Source: Bacillota bacterium (GTDB lineage Bacteria > Bacillota_I > Bacilli_A > RF39 > UBA660). From it: a stretch of 38,597 bases of DNA. Positions 23,031 to 33,279 of the stretch are shown piece by piece (position 1 is the first letter of the stretch; each line of letters begins with the position of its first letter). The translations under genes were made by a program, and so were the position numbers. The notes under the pieces were generated by a model that worked only from the letters and a program-made list of their open reading frames with translations, did not search any database and was not told where the DNA came from. Location of the stretch: contig SVAH01000011.1 in assembly GCA_015059485.1 (NCBI GenBank), positions 1-38,597 of the forward strand, written 5' to 3'.

Positions 23031-23052
23031 CACATCTGGGAGTGGGTAAAAT
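23023..23052 (+). promoter_or_regulatory. G-tract promoter 4, interrupted (GGGAGTGGG, spacer 18)
   Basis: TTGACA 23023-23028, AGCACATCT then GGGAGTGGG, TAAAAT 23047-23052. The A and T break the homopolymer, so this copy should not slip and looks locked at an 18-base spacer. Confidence 0.75.
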
Positions 23053-23075
23053 AGAGATAGAATAGAGGAATGTAT

Positions 23076-23669
23076 ATGAAGATAATGAAAAAAATATTTA
23101 AAAGCAGAATATTACTTGTAATAGTAACAGTAATATTAACAGGAAGCATAAGTGTATATGCAGCAGGAAGGTATTATGCAAATCAAGTAGATTATGAACC
23201 ATCAAATCCAAACTTTAATGTAGACAATATGGCAGATGCATTAGATCAGTTATATACAACTCAAAATACAACAATAAGTAATCTAAATAATCAAATAACT
23301 ACACTAACAGGCCAAGTATCAGCAAAAGATGCAACAATAAGTGACTTACAAACACAATTAAATGGAATATCAACAACAGATTGTATAAGAGGGACTGCTA
23401 CTTTAACAAGTGCATGTGGAACTAACAGTGGATGTGTTATAGAAAATAAATTTGCACCTAATTTCTTTGCATTACAATTTTCTAAATATAATTTTACACT
23501 TATTTATGATAAAGCAAGATCAACTACGCATTATTTTGAAACTTATGATGGAGCATTAGCTTGGAATAAATGGTCAGACTATTATCGTATATCTGGTAAT
23601 TCACTTATTGGTCATCATTTTGATCCAGATTTTCAATCAGGCACTATAACATACATAGCCTGTCGCTAG
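23076..23669 (+). CDS. Surface cassette protein 4: common anchor, coiled coil and a unique C-terminal domain
   Basis: A 197-residue exported protein with the common anchor (SRILLVIVTVILTGSISVYA) and then GRYYANQVDYEPSNPNFN as in protein 1. It switches to LYTTQNTTISNLNNQITTL, as in proteins 2 and 3, so it is a mosaic. A coil (SAKDATISDLQTQL) leads into a C-terminal domain with three Cys (ACGTNSGCVI, final ACR), NKFAPNFFALQFSKYNFTLI and HHFDPDFQSG. That domain is not recognisably related to the other three. ATG 23076 follows AGAGG by seven bases; AGAGG touches the first ATG (23070). A TA locus is upstream and the heat-shock operon follows. Confidence 0.8.
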   Translation: MKIMKKIFKSRILLVIVTVILTGSISVYAAGRYYANQVDYEPSNPNFNVDNMADALDQLYTTQNTTISNLNNQITTLTGQVSAKDATISDLQTQLNGISTTDCIRGTATLTSACGTNSGCVIENKFAPNFFALQFSKYNFTLIYDKARSTTHYFETYDGALAWNKWSDYYRISGNSLIGHHFDPDFQSGTITYIACR

Positions 23670-23681
23670 GCTAATACACTC

Positions 23682-23712
23682 AAATACTTAACATATAGTT
23701 AGGTATTTTTTT
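23682..23712 (+). terminator. Terminator after surface gene 4
   Basis: Stem AAATACTTAAC/GTTAGGTATTT (23682-23692 with 23698-23708, one G-U) and a T run. Confidence 0.8.
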
Positions 23713-23727
23713 AATTTTTTGTTAAAA

Positions 23728-23754
23728 TTAGCATTAATGGTTGACAAGTGCTAA
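23728..23754. promoter_or_regulatory. CIRCE operator 1 (HrcA binding), overlapping the -35
   Basis: TTAGCATTA, nine bases, AAGTGCTAA: the 9-9-9 architecture of CIRCE (consensus TTAGCACTC-N9-GAGTGCTAA) with a weaker left arm. The -35 TTGACA (23741-23746) lies in its spacer and the start of its right arm. Confidence 0.8.
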
Positions 23755-23769
23755 TCTTTTGCATATAAT
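23741..23769 (+). promoter_or_regulatory. hrcA operon promoter
   Basis: TTGACA (23741-23746), 17-base spacer, TATAAT (23764-23769): a perfect housekeeping promoter flanked by two CIRCE elements. Confidence 0.9.
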
Positions 23770-23773
23770 GATA

Positions 23774-23800
23774 TTAGCACTTAAGAATTATCAGTGCCAA
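23774..23800. promoter_or_regulatory. CIRCE operator 2, at the transcription start
   Basis: TTAGCACTT, nine bases, CAGTGCCAA: CIRCE geometry with a strong left arm and a degenerate right arm. It covers the predicted start point just after the -10. Confidence 0.8.
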
Positions 23801-23812
23801 GAAGGTGAAAAA

Positions 23813-24820
23813 GTGGGAGATAGACAAAAAGAATTATTAAAAATAATTGTTGAATCTTACATTAAAACTTGTAAACCAGTTGGAAGTAAATCATTATGTG
23901 ATAGTTTAGGACTTTCATCTGCAACTATACGTAATGAAATGGCTATATTAGAAAATTTGGGATACCTTGAAAAATGTCATATATCCTCTGGAAGAATTCC
24001 ATCAGAGGAAGGATATAAATATTATGTAGATAATTTAATGAAGCCAAAAGAATTAACTGGTGAAGATGTATTGAAACTTCAAACAATATTTAAAAATCAA
24101 GACTTAGCTTTATCTGATGCTATTAATCAGTGTGTTGAAATTATTAGTGATATAACAAATTATACTAGTGTTGTTTTAGGGAAAAATTCTTCTAATAATT
24201 TTTTACAAAATGTAAGTATAGTTCCACTTCCAAGTAATAAAATAGTGGCAGTTGTATGTACTAATAAAGGTATTGTCGAAAATAAGCAATTTGCTATACC
24301 AGAAACTATATCAATTGAAGAGTTAGTCAAAACTAGTGAGATTATTAATAAAATGCTAATTGGTACGCCTATTGATGAAGTATCACAAAGACTTGAATTT
24401 GATATAAAACCTATTATTAGTAAAAAGATAAAGCAATATGAAGCAGTCTATAATATATTTCATGATGCGTTTGATGATTTTGTAATGCAAACATCTAATG
24501 TACATTTTAGTGGTAAGACAAAGATATTTGATCAACCAGAATATAATGACGTTGATGAAATAAAAAGACTTGCAAATAAGTTTGAAGACGACAATATGAT
24601 AAAAAATATTGAAAGTGAAAAAGATGGTATTAACATTTATATTGGTGATGAAAATGACTTTGATGAAAATGTTACGGTTGTTAAATCAACATATAATGTT
24701 AATGGAGAAAAAGGAACTATTGCTATCATTGGTCCAAAGAGAATGGAATATGATAAAGTAGTTGGGCTTTTATCCTATATAACAGAAAATTTAGAAAGGC
24801 AAGATGATAATGGAGAATAA
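23813..24820 (+). CDS. hrcA: Heat-inducible transcription repressor HrcA
   Basis: HrcA represses class I heat-shock genes by binding CIRCE and is itself folded by GroE. The 335-residue protein has the N-terminal winged helix (KIIVESYIKTCKPVGSKSL, LGLSSATIRNEMAILE, GYLEKCHISSGRIPSEEGYK) and a C-terminal GAF-like dimerisation domain with the inserted segment. I chose GTG 23813, six bases after AAGGTG and downstream of both CIRCE copies. The frame is open upstream but would cover the promoter. It is the first gene of the dnaK operon and overlaps grpE. Confidence 0.95.
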   Translation: MGDRQKELLKIIVESYIKTCKPVGSKSLCDSLGLSSATIRNEMAILENLGYLEKCHISSGRIPSEEGYKYYVDNLMKPKELTGEDVLKLQTIFKNQDLALSDAINQCVEIISDITNYTSVVLGKNSSNNFLQNVSIVPLPSNKIVAVVCTNKGIVENKQFAIPETISIEELVKTSEIINKMLIGTPIDEVSQRLEFDIKPIISKKIKQYEAVYNIFHDAFDDFVMQTSNVHFSGKTKIFDQPEYNDVDEIKRLANKFEDDNMIKNIESEKDGINIYIGDENDFDENVTVVKSTYNVNGEKGTIAIIGPKRMEYDKVVGLLSYITENLERQDDNGE

Positions 24821-25364
24821 AGAAAAAGAAGAAAAAAAGAATACTGAAGAGATAAAAGAACAAAATAAAAAAGTAGAAAAACCTAAAAAGGAAAAGAAAG
24901 AAAAAGTTGATAAAGAGAAAGAAGCTTTAAAAGAAAAAAATGCAGAGTTAAATGATAAGCTTTTAAGAATATCTGCTGAGATGCAAAATATGAAAAGAAG
25001 ATATGATGAACAAATATCTAAAATTCGTTTGTATGATGGTGAAGATGTTATTAAAGACTTACTTCAAACAGTTGATAATTTTGAAAGAGCTTTAATGGTT
25101 GATGAATCTAAATTATCAGATGAACTTTCTAAATTCTTAAGTGGTTTTAAAATGATATATACAAACTTAGTTAAAATATTAGAAGCTAAGGGTGTTAAAG
25201 AAATTGAATGCGAGGGTAAAGAATTTGATCCAAATTCAATGCAAGCAGTACTTACTGATAAGGTGGAAGATGTTCCATCAAATCATGTAACAGAAGTACT
25301 ACAAAAAGGTTATAAATATAATGATAAAGTAATAAGACCAGCCATGGTCAAAGTAAATGAATAA
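24804..25364 (+). CDS. grpE: Nucleotide exchange factor GrpE
   Basis: GrpE is the DnaK co-chaperone that releases ADP. The N-terminal region is very Lys- and Glu-rich and forms the long dimer coil, followed by LLRISAEMQNMKRRYDEQI. The C-terminal beta-domain ends with FDPNSMQAVL, then VLQKGYKYNDKVIRPAMVKV, the GrpE signature. Two in-frame ATGs (24804, 24810) follow AAAGG; which is used is open. The gene overlaps the end of hrcA by 17 bases, so the two are likely translationally coupled. Confidence 0.95.
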   Translation: MIMENKEKEEKKNTEEIKEQNKKVEKPKKEKKEKVDKEKEALKEKNAELNDKLLRISAEMQNMKRRYDEQISKIRLYDGEDVIKDLLQTVDNFERALMVDESKLSDELSKFLSGFKMIYTNLVKILEAKGVKEIECEGKEFDPNSMQAVLTDKVEDVPSNHVTEVLQKGYKYNDKVIRPAMVKVNE

Positions 25365-25372
25365 GGAGATGA

Positions 25373-27211
<1,839 letters not shown>

Positions 27212-27218
27212 AAGTTTT

Positions 27219-27250
27219 GGTTCTAGGTAACTAGAACCTTAATTTTGTTA
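27219..27250 (+). terminator. Possible weak terminator or processing hairpin after dnaK
   Basis: Eight-bp stem GGTTCTAG/CTAGAACC (27219-27226 with 27231-27238) followed by a short, interrupted T-rich run (TTAATTTTG). It may only attenuate read-through into pepF. Confidence 0.5.
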
Positions 27251-27266
27251 CTGGAAAGGAATATAT

Positions 27267-29060
27267 ATGAAAAAAAGAGACCAAGTTTTAGAAAAATATA
27301 AAATGAATACTAAAGATTTATTTGAAAGTGAAAAAGAATTCTTAGAAGAAATAGAAAAATTAAAAGAAGAAATAAAAGAAATAAGTAAGTATGAGGGTAA
27401 ACTTTTAAGTAATTCAAAAACATTACTTGAAATGTTGGATTTATCTGAAGAATTAGATAAAAGAATAGAAAAAGTATATATTTATGCTCATTTAAATAAT
27501 GATATGGATTTGGGCGACACTAAAGGGAATGAATATTATGGTGTAGCTTATAAATTGAATAAAGAATACGGTACTCTATCTTCTTATGTAGTTCCTGAAC
27601 TTTTGGAACATGATTATAAAGAAATAGATGATTATATAAAAGAAAATGAAGATTTAAAAAAATATGAGAATAGTCTAAAAGAAATTTTTAGATTAAAAAG
27701 TCATATGCTTTCTAAAAATGAAGAATATATTTTAACTAAATTATCTGATACATTTACATCTCCAGAAGATATTTATTCAAAATTAACTGATGTAGATTTA
27801 AAATTTGGTACAGTTAAAGATGAAGATGGAAATGAAGTAGAATTAACTGAGAGTAATTGGGCAACATTTATTGAATCTAAAAATAGAGATGTAAGAAAAA
27901 ATGTATTTGAAAAATTCTTTACAGCATATAAAAGTATAATTAATACAACTTCTGAACTTTTATCTAGTGAAGTTAAGAAGAATAATGCTATTTCGCAAAT
28001 AAGAAAATATGACAGTGCAATGCAAAGATCGTTAGATGCTAATGATGTAAGTCCTAAAGTATATGAAAAATTAATATCTTCTATAGAAAAGAATCTTAAA
28101 ACGGTATATCGCCAATGGAGTATTAGAAAAGAAAAAATGAAATTAGATGAGCTACATCTATATGATACTTATGTACCTTTAACAGAAGAATTTGATAAAA
28201 AATATACTTATGAAGAAGCTTCAAAGATGATACTTGATTCACTAAAAGTAATGGGTGAAGATTATGTTAATACACTTTCACGAGCATTTTCGGAAAAATG
28301 GATTGATGTAATGCCTAATGAAAATAAAAGAGGCGGAGCATACTGTACATGTTGTTATTTAACTCATCCATATGTAATGACAAATTTTAATGAAAGGTAT
28401 GGAGATGTATCTACAATAACTCATGAGCTTGGTCATGCAATGCATTATTATTATGCTCAAACAAATAATATATATTGTGATTATGGGTATTCAATATTTG
28501 TTGCTGAAGTAGCAAGTCAAGTAAATGAAATATTACTTGCACTTCATGTTCTAAATATATCTGACAATAAAGAAGAAAAAATCTTTATATTAGATACTTT
28601 GATGAAGCATTTTAAATCATCAGTAGTAAGACAAGCTATGTTTGCAGAATTTGAAAAAAATGTACATGAAAGTGAACAAAATGGAGAAATACTTACACCT
28701 GAATGCTTATGTAATAAATATTATGAATTAAATAAAAAATATTTTGGTAATGATGTAATAGTAGATGATAAGATAAGATATGAATGGTCTAGAATACCTC
28801 ATTTCTACTATAATTTTTATGTATATCAATATTCAACTGGCTATATAGCAGCACTTAAAATAGCATATGATATATTTAATGGTAATAAACAAACTTTAGA
28901 TAATTATTTAGAATTCTTGAAACTTGGTTCAACTAAAGATCCTGTAGAGTCATTAAAAGTTGCAGGAGTAGATTTAACAAAAGATGACGTATATGATGAA
29001 GCGTTTGGTATGTTAAATGAACAGATGGATGAATTTGAAAAACTTATTAGAGAGGAGTAA
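27267..29060 (+). CDS. pepF: Oligoendopeptidase F (M3B metallopeptidase)
   Basis: A 597-residue cytosolic zinc peptidase that cleaves oligopeptides. The zinc motif [14 protein letters not shown] is present (HExxH), with the third ligand in the downstream helix [12 protein letters not shown]. The PepF-typical [20 protein letters not shown] and the C-terminal [14 protein letters not shown] are also present. The N-terminal helical domain is intact. The ribosome-binding site is AAAGGA. It lies between dnaK and dnaJ, where hrcA operons usually have no peptidase, and its stop is only five bases before dnaJ, so it is part of the heat-shock operon here. Confidence 0.95.
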   Translation: MKKRDQVLEKYKMNTKDLFESEKEFLEEIEKLKEEIKEISKYEGKLLSNSKTLLEMLDLSEELDKRIEKVYIYAHLNNDMDLGDTKGNEYYGVAYKLNKEYGTLSSYVVPELLEHDYKEIDDYIKENEDLKKYENSLKEIFRLKSHMLSKNEEYILTKLSDTFTSPEDIYSKLTDVDLKFGTVKDEDGNEVELTESNWATFIESKNRDVRKNVFEKFFTAYKSIINTTSELLSSEVKKNNAISQIRKYDSAMQRSLDANDVSPKVYEKLISSIEKNLKTVYRQWSIRKEKMKLDELHLYDTYVPLTEEFDKKYTYEEASKMILDSLKVMGEDYVNTLSRAFSEKWIDVMPNENKRGGAYCTCCYLTHPYVMTNFNERYGDVSTITHELGHAMHYYYAQTNNIYCDYGYSIFVAEVASQVNEILLALHVLNISDNKEEKIFILDTLMKHFKSSVVRQAMFAEFEKNVHESEQNGEILTPECLCNKYYELNKKYFGNDVIVDDKIRYEWSRIPHFYYNFYVYQYSTGYIAALKIAYDIFNGNKQTLDNYLEFLKLGSTKDPVESLKVAGVDLTKDDVYDEAFGMLNEQMDEFEKLIREE

Positions 29061-29065
29061 TACTT

Positions 29066-30202
29066 ATGAGTAGCAATAAACGTGATTATTATGAAGTCCT
29101 TGGATTAAAAAAAGGAGCTACAGATGAAGAGATAAAAAGATCTTTTAGAAAACTTGCTAAACAATATCACCCAGATGTTAATAAGGAACCTGGGGCAGAA
29201 GAAAAATTCAAAGAGATTGGAGAAGCTTATGCTATATTATCAGATCCTCAAAAAAGAGCTCAATATGATCAATTTGGACATGCAGCATTTGATGGAGCAG
29301 CAGGTGGATCTGGATTTAGTGGATTTGATGCAAGTGATATTGATTTAGGAAGCATATTTGAAGATTTATTTGGTGGATCTTTTGGAGGAGGATTTTCTAA
29401 CTTTGGATTTGGTGGTGGAAGAGGACAAAACTCTAACAGACCAATTAAGGGAAAAGATAGCTTAGTAAGAGTTAAACTTTCATTTGATGAAGCTGTTTAT
29501 GGATGTAAAAAATCTATTAAAATAGATTTAAATGAAAATTGTGATAAATGCGGTGGTAAAGGAGGTTTTGATGAAGTAACATGTTCTACTTGTGGTGGAA
29601 GTGGGCGTGTTGTTACTCAACAACAATCTTTATTTGGAGTAATTCAAACTCAAACTACATGCCGTGATTGTGGTGGACTAGGTAAAATTTATAAAAGAAA
29701 ATGTACTGAATGTAATGGATTAGGACAAGTTCGTAAAAATAAAACAATTGATGTTACAGTACCAGAAGGTGTAGATAATGGATATCAACTTAGAATAAGT
29801 GGAAAAGGAGAAGCTGGAAGAAATGGTGGACCTAATGGTGATATTTATTTAGAGTTTGCAGTAGCAAGTCATGAATTATTTGAAAGAGATGAAGAAGATA
29901 TTTATCTAGAAGTTCCGCTAACATTTGCAGAAGCTGCTTTAGGATGTAAAAAAGATGTTCCTACAATACATGGAGTTGTTTCAGTAGATTTTAAAGAAGG
30001 AATACAAAGTGGAAGTAAATTGAAACTTAAAGGTAAAGGCGTCAAAATACCTGGATCTTTAAGAAAAGGAGACATGTATTTAATTGTAAAAGTTGTTACA
30101 CCAACTAAACTTGACAAAACTCAAAAAAAATTGTTAAAAGAATTATCTGAAACTGGTTTAGAAAAACAAGATGAATTTAAAAAGTTTAATAAATATTTAT
30201 AA
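29066..30202 (+). CDS. dnaJ: Chaperone DnaJ (Hsp40)
   Basis: A 378-residue class A J-protein that stimulates DnaK ATPase. The J domain has [20 protein letters not shown] and the HPD tripeptide (QYHPDVNK). It is followed by a Gly/Phe-rich linker ([20 protein letters not shown]). Four zinc-binding repeats, [24 protein letters not shown] and CTECNGLG, precede the substrate-binding beta domains. GAGAGGAG precedes the ATG. It closes the hrcA-grpE-dnaK-pepF-dnaJ operon, and a 15-bp terminator overlaps its end. Confidence 0.98.
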   Translation: MSSNKRDYYEVLGLKKGATDEEIKRSFRKLAKQYHPDVNKEPGAEEKFKEIGEAYAILSDPQKRAQYDQFGHAAFDGAAGGSGFSGFDASDIDLGSIFEDLFGGSFGGGFSNFGFGGGRGQNSNRPIKGKDSLVRVKLSFDEAVYGCKKSIKIDLNENCDKCGGKGGFDEVTCSTCGGSGRVVTQQQSLFGVIQTQTTCRDCGGLGKIYKRKCTECNGLGQVRKNKTIDVTVPEGVDNGYQLRISGKGEAGRNGGPNGDIYLEFAVASHELFERDEEDIYLEVPLTFAEAALGCKKDVPTIHGVVSVDFKEGIQSGSKLKLKGKGVKIPGSLRKGDMYLIVKVVTPTKLDKTQKKLLKELSETGLEKQDEFKKFNKYL

Positions 30203-30227
30203 GAGTATTTATTAAACTTTTATTTTT
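30181..30227 (+). terminator. Terminator of the heat-shock operon
   Basis: Perfect 15-bp stem AAAGTTTAATAAATA/TATTTATTAAACTTT (30181-30195 with 30206-30220), then TATTTTTT; its left arm lies in the last dnaJ codons. Confidence 0.9.
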
Positions 30228-30482
30228 TGAGTAGAAAAAAGAAACAGATTATGTTATTTATGTTTGAAAGAAAATGATAAAAAGATAAATTATATTTCAT
30301 ATATTAAATCAATGAAAAATAAAGAATGTTTAGATATATAAAAATTGATGAAATTTTAGTATTTATTGATTCTATAGAAAGTATTTCAAAAATAAGAAAG
30401 AAATTTTATAAAAAATAATCACTATAAGATATAATTATTTAAAAGAATTGTATACTAATATAGTATTATAAGGTATAATTGT
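30228..30482. other. Gene-poor AT-rich spacer with possible decayed coding remnants
   Basis: No recognisable gene. Several very short frames with abundant stops are seen. The longest is a 30-codon + strand frame at 30326-30418 (MFRYIKIDEILVFIDSIESI...), without a good ribosome-binding site. The amino acid pattern looks protein-like in patches, so this may be the residue of a lost gene, but no family can be named. Confidence 0.4.
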
Positions 30483-30511
30483 TTGATATATTTGATTAAT
30501 AATGTTATAAT
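30483..30511 (+). promoter_or_regulatory. Promoter of yceD-rpmF
   Basis: TTGATA (30483-30488), 17-base spacer, TATAAT (30506-30511) with an extended TGT before it. Confidence 0.75.
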
Positions 30512-30528
30512 AACTTTGGTGGATGACT

Positions 30529-31014
30529 ATGATTATAGATTTAAATAAAGTAAGAGATTCATTAATTATTAACGAAGAATATAATTTTTCTGAGGAATAT
30601 TATAAAAAAACAGATATTCAAAAATTAGAAAAAGTTAATTTTTCAGGAAAAATATATTATGACTATAACGATAATTTAAAGTTAGAAGGAACTTGTAATG
30701 GTATTATGGTTTTAAAAGATTCAATTACTTTAGATGATATAGAGTATCCATTTGAGTTTGAAATTGACTACGAAATTGACAAAAATAATGAAGAAATTGT
30801 AGAATATTATGAAAAAAGTGAAAATACACTTGATATTATGGGAATTTTGTGGCAAAATATTGTATTGGAAGTTCCAATGCGAATCACCAATAGTAAGTTA
30901 GAGGATATTAAGACATCTGGTGAGGGTTGGAATCTGATAGATGAAAATAAAAAAGAAATCGATCCAAGATTAGCAAAGTTAACTGAGCTACTTGATGATA
31001 GCGGGAAGGAGTGA
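30529..31014 (+). CDS. yceD: YceD/DUF177 family protein (23S rRNA accumulation)
   Basis: A 161-residue protein with the DUF177 pattern. A central segment [20 protein letters not shown] corresponds to the family zinc/strand region without its usual two Cys pairs. The C-terminal end reads [13 protein letters not shown]. YceD is linked to 23S rRNA accumulation and nearly always precedes rpmF, as here. I chose ATG 30529, because GGTGG directly abuts the ATG at 30523 and is correctly spaced only for the second. It is followed by rpmF four bases later. Confidence 0.88.
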   Translation: MIIDLNKVRDSLIINEEYNFSEEYYKKTDIQKLEKVNFSGKIYYDYNDNLKLEGTCNGIMVLKDSITLDDIEYPFEFEIDYEIDKNNEEIVEYYEKSENTLDIMGILWQNIVLEVPMRITNSKLEDIKTSGEGWNLIDENKKEIDPRLAKLTELLDDSGKE

Positions 31015-31018
31015 TAAT

Positions 31019-31210
31019 ATGGCAGTTCCATTTAGAAGAACAAGTAAAACTAAAAAAAGAATGCGTCGTACTCACTTAAAAAAAGAAGTTGGGGCTTTAA
31101 CAACATGTCCAAAATGTGGAGCAAAATTAAGACCTCATCGTGCATGTACTAAGTGTGGTTACTACAAAGGTAATGAAGTAATTAAAACTACTGAATCTGA
31201 AGAAAAATAA
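31019..31210 (+). CDS. rpmF: 50S ribosomal protein L32
   Basis: A 63-residue L32 with the classical start [19 protein letters not shown] and a zinc ribbon ([20 protein letters not shown], Cys pairs 13 residues apart). AAGGAGTGA precedes the ATG. The frame extends upstream to 30992, but that part overlaps yceD and is not conserved. Confidence 0.97.
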   Translation: MAVPFRRTSKTKKRMRRTHLKKEVGALTTCPKCGAKLRPHRACTKCGYYKGNEVIKTTESEEK

Positions 31211-31233
31211 GATAACTATTTAGTTATCTTATT
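31206..31233 (+). terminator. Terminator after rpmF
   Basis: Perfect 13-bp stem AATAAGATAACTA/TAGTTATCTTATT (31206-31218 with 31221-31233); the T run after it is short, so read-through to the lipoprotein gene is possible. Confidence 0.7.
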
Positions 31234-31259
31234 TGCCTTTAAAGGCGATTGGAGGAATT

Positions 31260-31793
31260 ATGAAAAAAGTGTTTTTAGTATTATTAATGTTTGCTATGGT
31301 GACAACAGGTTGTGCAAAAAAAGAAAAAGATAGTGTAACATATAATTTAGATAAAAAAGAAATGATAACATATAATTATAATAAAGTAGACTATGTACTT
31401 GCAGATATTACTGAAGAAGATAGTGAGATTTTAACAACAGGCTTATTTTATAAAGAAGGTAAAAAATTTGTGCTAATAAAAAAATTAGAATCTATTATTA
31501 AAGTTGACAATAAAGGAAACAGCGCTTATAAGTTTTATGATGGAAAACTTTATGGAGTAGGAACAGGTGATTTGCCACTAATTTATGAAATAGAATTAAA
31601 TAAAGGCAAAAGTAAACTTAATGAACTAAAATTTGATGTTGACGGTAAAAAGAACCCATTTTTGACATTAATAATAGATGAAATAGATGGTGAAAAAATA
31701 ATTCTTGGAGGAAATATTTTTATAGGAGAACATAGTGAGTATAAAGTGTTTGAATGTTCATTAAAATCAAAAAAATGTTTATATGATAAATAG
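31260..31793 (+). CDS. Predicted lipoprotein of unknown function
   Basis: The signal peptide MKKVFLVLLMFAMVTTGCAK ends in a lipobox (VTTGC) with the acylated Cys at about residue 18. The remaining 160 residues are soluble and beta-rich (KMITYNYNKVDYVLADI-like segments, then KIILGGNIFIGEHSEYKVFE). No family is recognised. Two Cys near the C-terminus (FECSLKSKKC) may form a disulfide. GGAGG precedes ATG 31260; the in-frame ATG at 31233 is upstream of that site and would spoil the signal peptide. Confidence 0.85.
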   Translation: MKKVFLVLLMFAMVTTGCAKKEKDSVTYNLDKKEMITYNYNKVDYVLADITEEDSEILTTGLFYKEGKKFVLIKKLESIIKVDNKGNSAYKFYDGKLYGVGTGDLPLIYEIELNKGKSKLNELKFDVDGKKNPFLTLIIDEIDGEKIILGGNIFIGEHSEYKVFECSLKSKKCLYDK

Positions 31794-31836
31794 ATATGTA
31801 AACAACTTGTAAAAAATATAAAAAATATTAAAAAAA

Positions 31837-31867
31837 GGCTTTAAAGTATTTACTTTAAAGTCTTTTT
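31837..31867 (+). terminator. Terminator before the division cluster
   Basis: Stem GGCTTTAAAGTA/TACTTTAAAGTC (31837-31848 with 31851-31862, one G-U) and a T run to 31867. Confidence 0.8.
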
Positions 31868-31878
31868 AATGTATTATA

Positions 31879-31914
31879 GTGGTAGACAGTGGTACATAGT
31901 GGTAGAAAGTGGGG
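31879..31914 (+). promoter_or_regulatory. MraZ operator: four direct repeats of GTGG[T/G] at 10-bp spacing
   Basis: GTGGTA starts at 31879, 31889 and 31899, and GTGGGG at 31909, each exactly 10 bp apart. MraZ octamers bind such repeated GTG-boxes on one DNA face to control the division operon. A TATTAT (31872-31877) lies immediately upstream and may be the -10. The last box also overlaps the mraZ ribosome-binding site. Confidence 0.85.
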
Positions 31915-31921
31915 GATTAAA

Positions 31922-32350
31922 ATGTTCATGGGAGAATTTCATCATAATATTGATGATAAGGGCCGTTTGGTAATTCCTAATAAATTCCGCAACGAATTAG
32001 GAAATCAATTTGTGCTTGCACGTGGCCTTGAAAAATGCCTATATGTTTATTCTTTAAGTGAATGGAATAAACTTGTCTCAAAATTAAATACTCTACCTTT
32101 TACAAAAAAAGATGCCAGAACATTTACAAGAACCTTTTTCTCTGGTGCTACTGAGTGTGAATTCGATAAACAAGGTCGAATTAACATTACCTCCCCACTG
32201 GTTAATTACGCCGGTATATCAAAAGAATGTATGATTATCGGCGCAAATGACCGTATAGAAATATGGTCAGAACAAAGTTGGAATGATTTTATGGATATCA
32301 ATAGTGAAAAACTTGAAGATATAGCAGAGAATTTATTTTCGGAGGAATGA
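31922..32350 (+). CDS. mraZ: Transcriptional regulator MraZ
   Basis: A 142-residue protein with two SpoVT/AbrB-like DNA-binding domains. It starts [20 protein letters not shown], the typical MraZ start; the second copy has FDKQGRINI followed by [20 protein letters not shown]. It controls the division cluster by binding the four boxes upstream. ATG 31922 after GGGGGA gives the canonical N-terminus; the frame is open upstream through the operator but that part is not conserved. Confidence 0.96.
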   Translation: MFMGEFHHNIDDKGRLVIPNKFRNELGNQFVLARGLEKCLYVYSLSEWNKLVSKLNTLPFTKKDARTFTRTFFSGATECEFDKQGRINITSPLVNYAGISKECMIIGANDRIEIWSEQSWNDFMDINSEKLEDIAENLFSEE

Positions 32351-32351
32351 T

Positions 32352-33275
32352 ATGCAACATTATAGCGTTTTAAAAAATGAATCCATAGATGGTTTAAACA
32401 TTAAAAAAGATGGTATTTATGTAGATGCAACTTTAGGTTATGCAGGCCATAGTAGTGAAATATTAAAAAAAATAACTACTGGAAAACTATATTGCTTTGA
32501 CAATGATGAAATAGCAATTAAAGCATCAAACGAAAGACTATCAAAAATATCAAATAATTATAAAATTTTTCATAGTAATTTTGTAAATATGAAGGAAATA
32601 TTACAAAATGAAGGAGTAGAAAAAGTAGATGGAATATTATTTGATTTAGGATTTTCATCGCCTCAAATTGATGATTCAGCTCGTGGGTTTTCATTTATGA
32701 GAGATGGTAAGCTAGATATGAGAATGGATCAATCAAAAGAATTCGATGCATATCAAATAGTAAATAATTATGATGTAGAAAAACTAAAAGAAATATTTTT
32801 TAAATATGGTGAAGAAAAAACATCATCAGCTATTGCAAAAAAAATAGTTGATGCACGAAATGATAAAAATATTGAGACAACACTAGAATTAGTTGATATA
32901 ATTAAAAGTGCTGTTGGTTTAAAATATTTTAATCAAAATCATCCAGAAAGAAATATATTTCAAGCAATAAGAATTGAAGTTAATGGTGAATTAAATGTAT
33001 TAGAAAGTGTCTTACCAGATGCTATAGATTTACTTAATAAAAATGGTAGGATAAGTGTTATAACATTTCATTCATTAGAAGATAGAATAGTAAAAAAAAT
33101 ATTTAAAGAAAATTCAGAAGTTAATGAAATATTTAAGGGACTTCCTGAAATTCCTGATGAATATAAGCCAAAAATAAAACTAATAAATAGAAAGCCAATA
33201 TTGCCTACGGATGAAGAAATAAAGGAAAATAGCCGTAGTAAAAGTGCTAAACTAAGAATTATTGAAAGGGTTTGA
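32352..33275 (+). CDS. rsmH: 16S rRNA (cytosine1402-N4)-methyltransferase RsmH
   Basis: A 307-residue SAM-dependent methyltransferase acting on C1402 in the ribosomal P site. It starts MQHYSVLKNESIDGL and has the SAM-binding segment YVDATLGYAGHSSEILK. DGILFDLGFSSPQIDDSARGFSF follows (family signature), then RNIFQAIRIEVNGELNVLE and ISVITFHSLEDRIVK. GGAGGAATGAT precedes the ATG, one base after the mraZ stop. Its end overlaps the leader of ftsL. Confidence 0.97.
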   Translation: MQHYSVLKNESIDGLNIKKDGIYVDATLGYAGHSSEILKKITTGKLYCFDNDEIAIKASNERLSKISNNYKIFHSNFVNMKEILQNEGVEKVDGILFDLGFSSPQIDDSARGFSFMRDGKLDMRMDQSKEFDAYQIVNNYDVEKLKEIFFKYGEEKTSSAIAKKIVDARNDKNIETTLELVDIIKSAVGLKYFNQNHPERNIFQAIRIEVNGELNVLESVLPDAIDLLNKNGRISVITFHSLEDRIVKKIFKENSEVNEIFKGLPEIPDEYKPKIKLINRKPILPTDEEIKENSRSKSAKLRIIERV

Positions 33276-33279
33276 TATT

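Noticed and set aside
7510-23669. Prophage tail genes, suggested by tail-fibre-like C-terminal domains
   Set aside because: No capsid, terminase, portal, integrase or other phage gene is nearby, and each gene has a signal/anchor and its own promoter.
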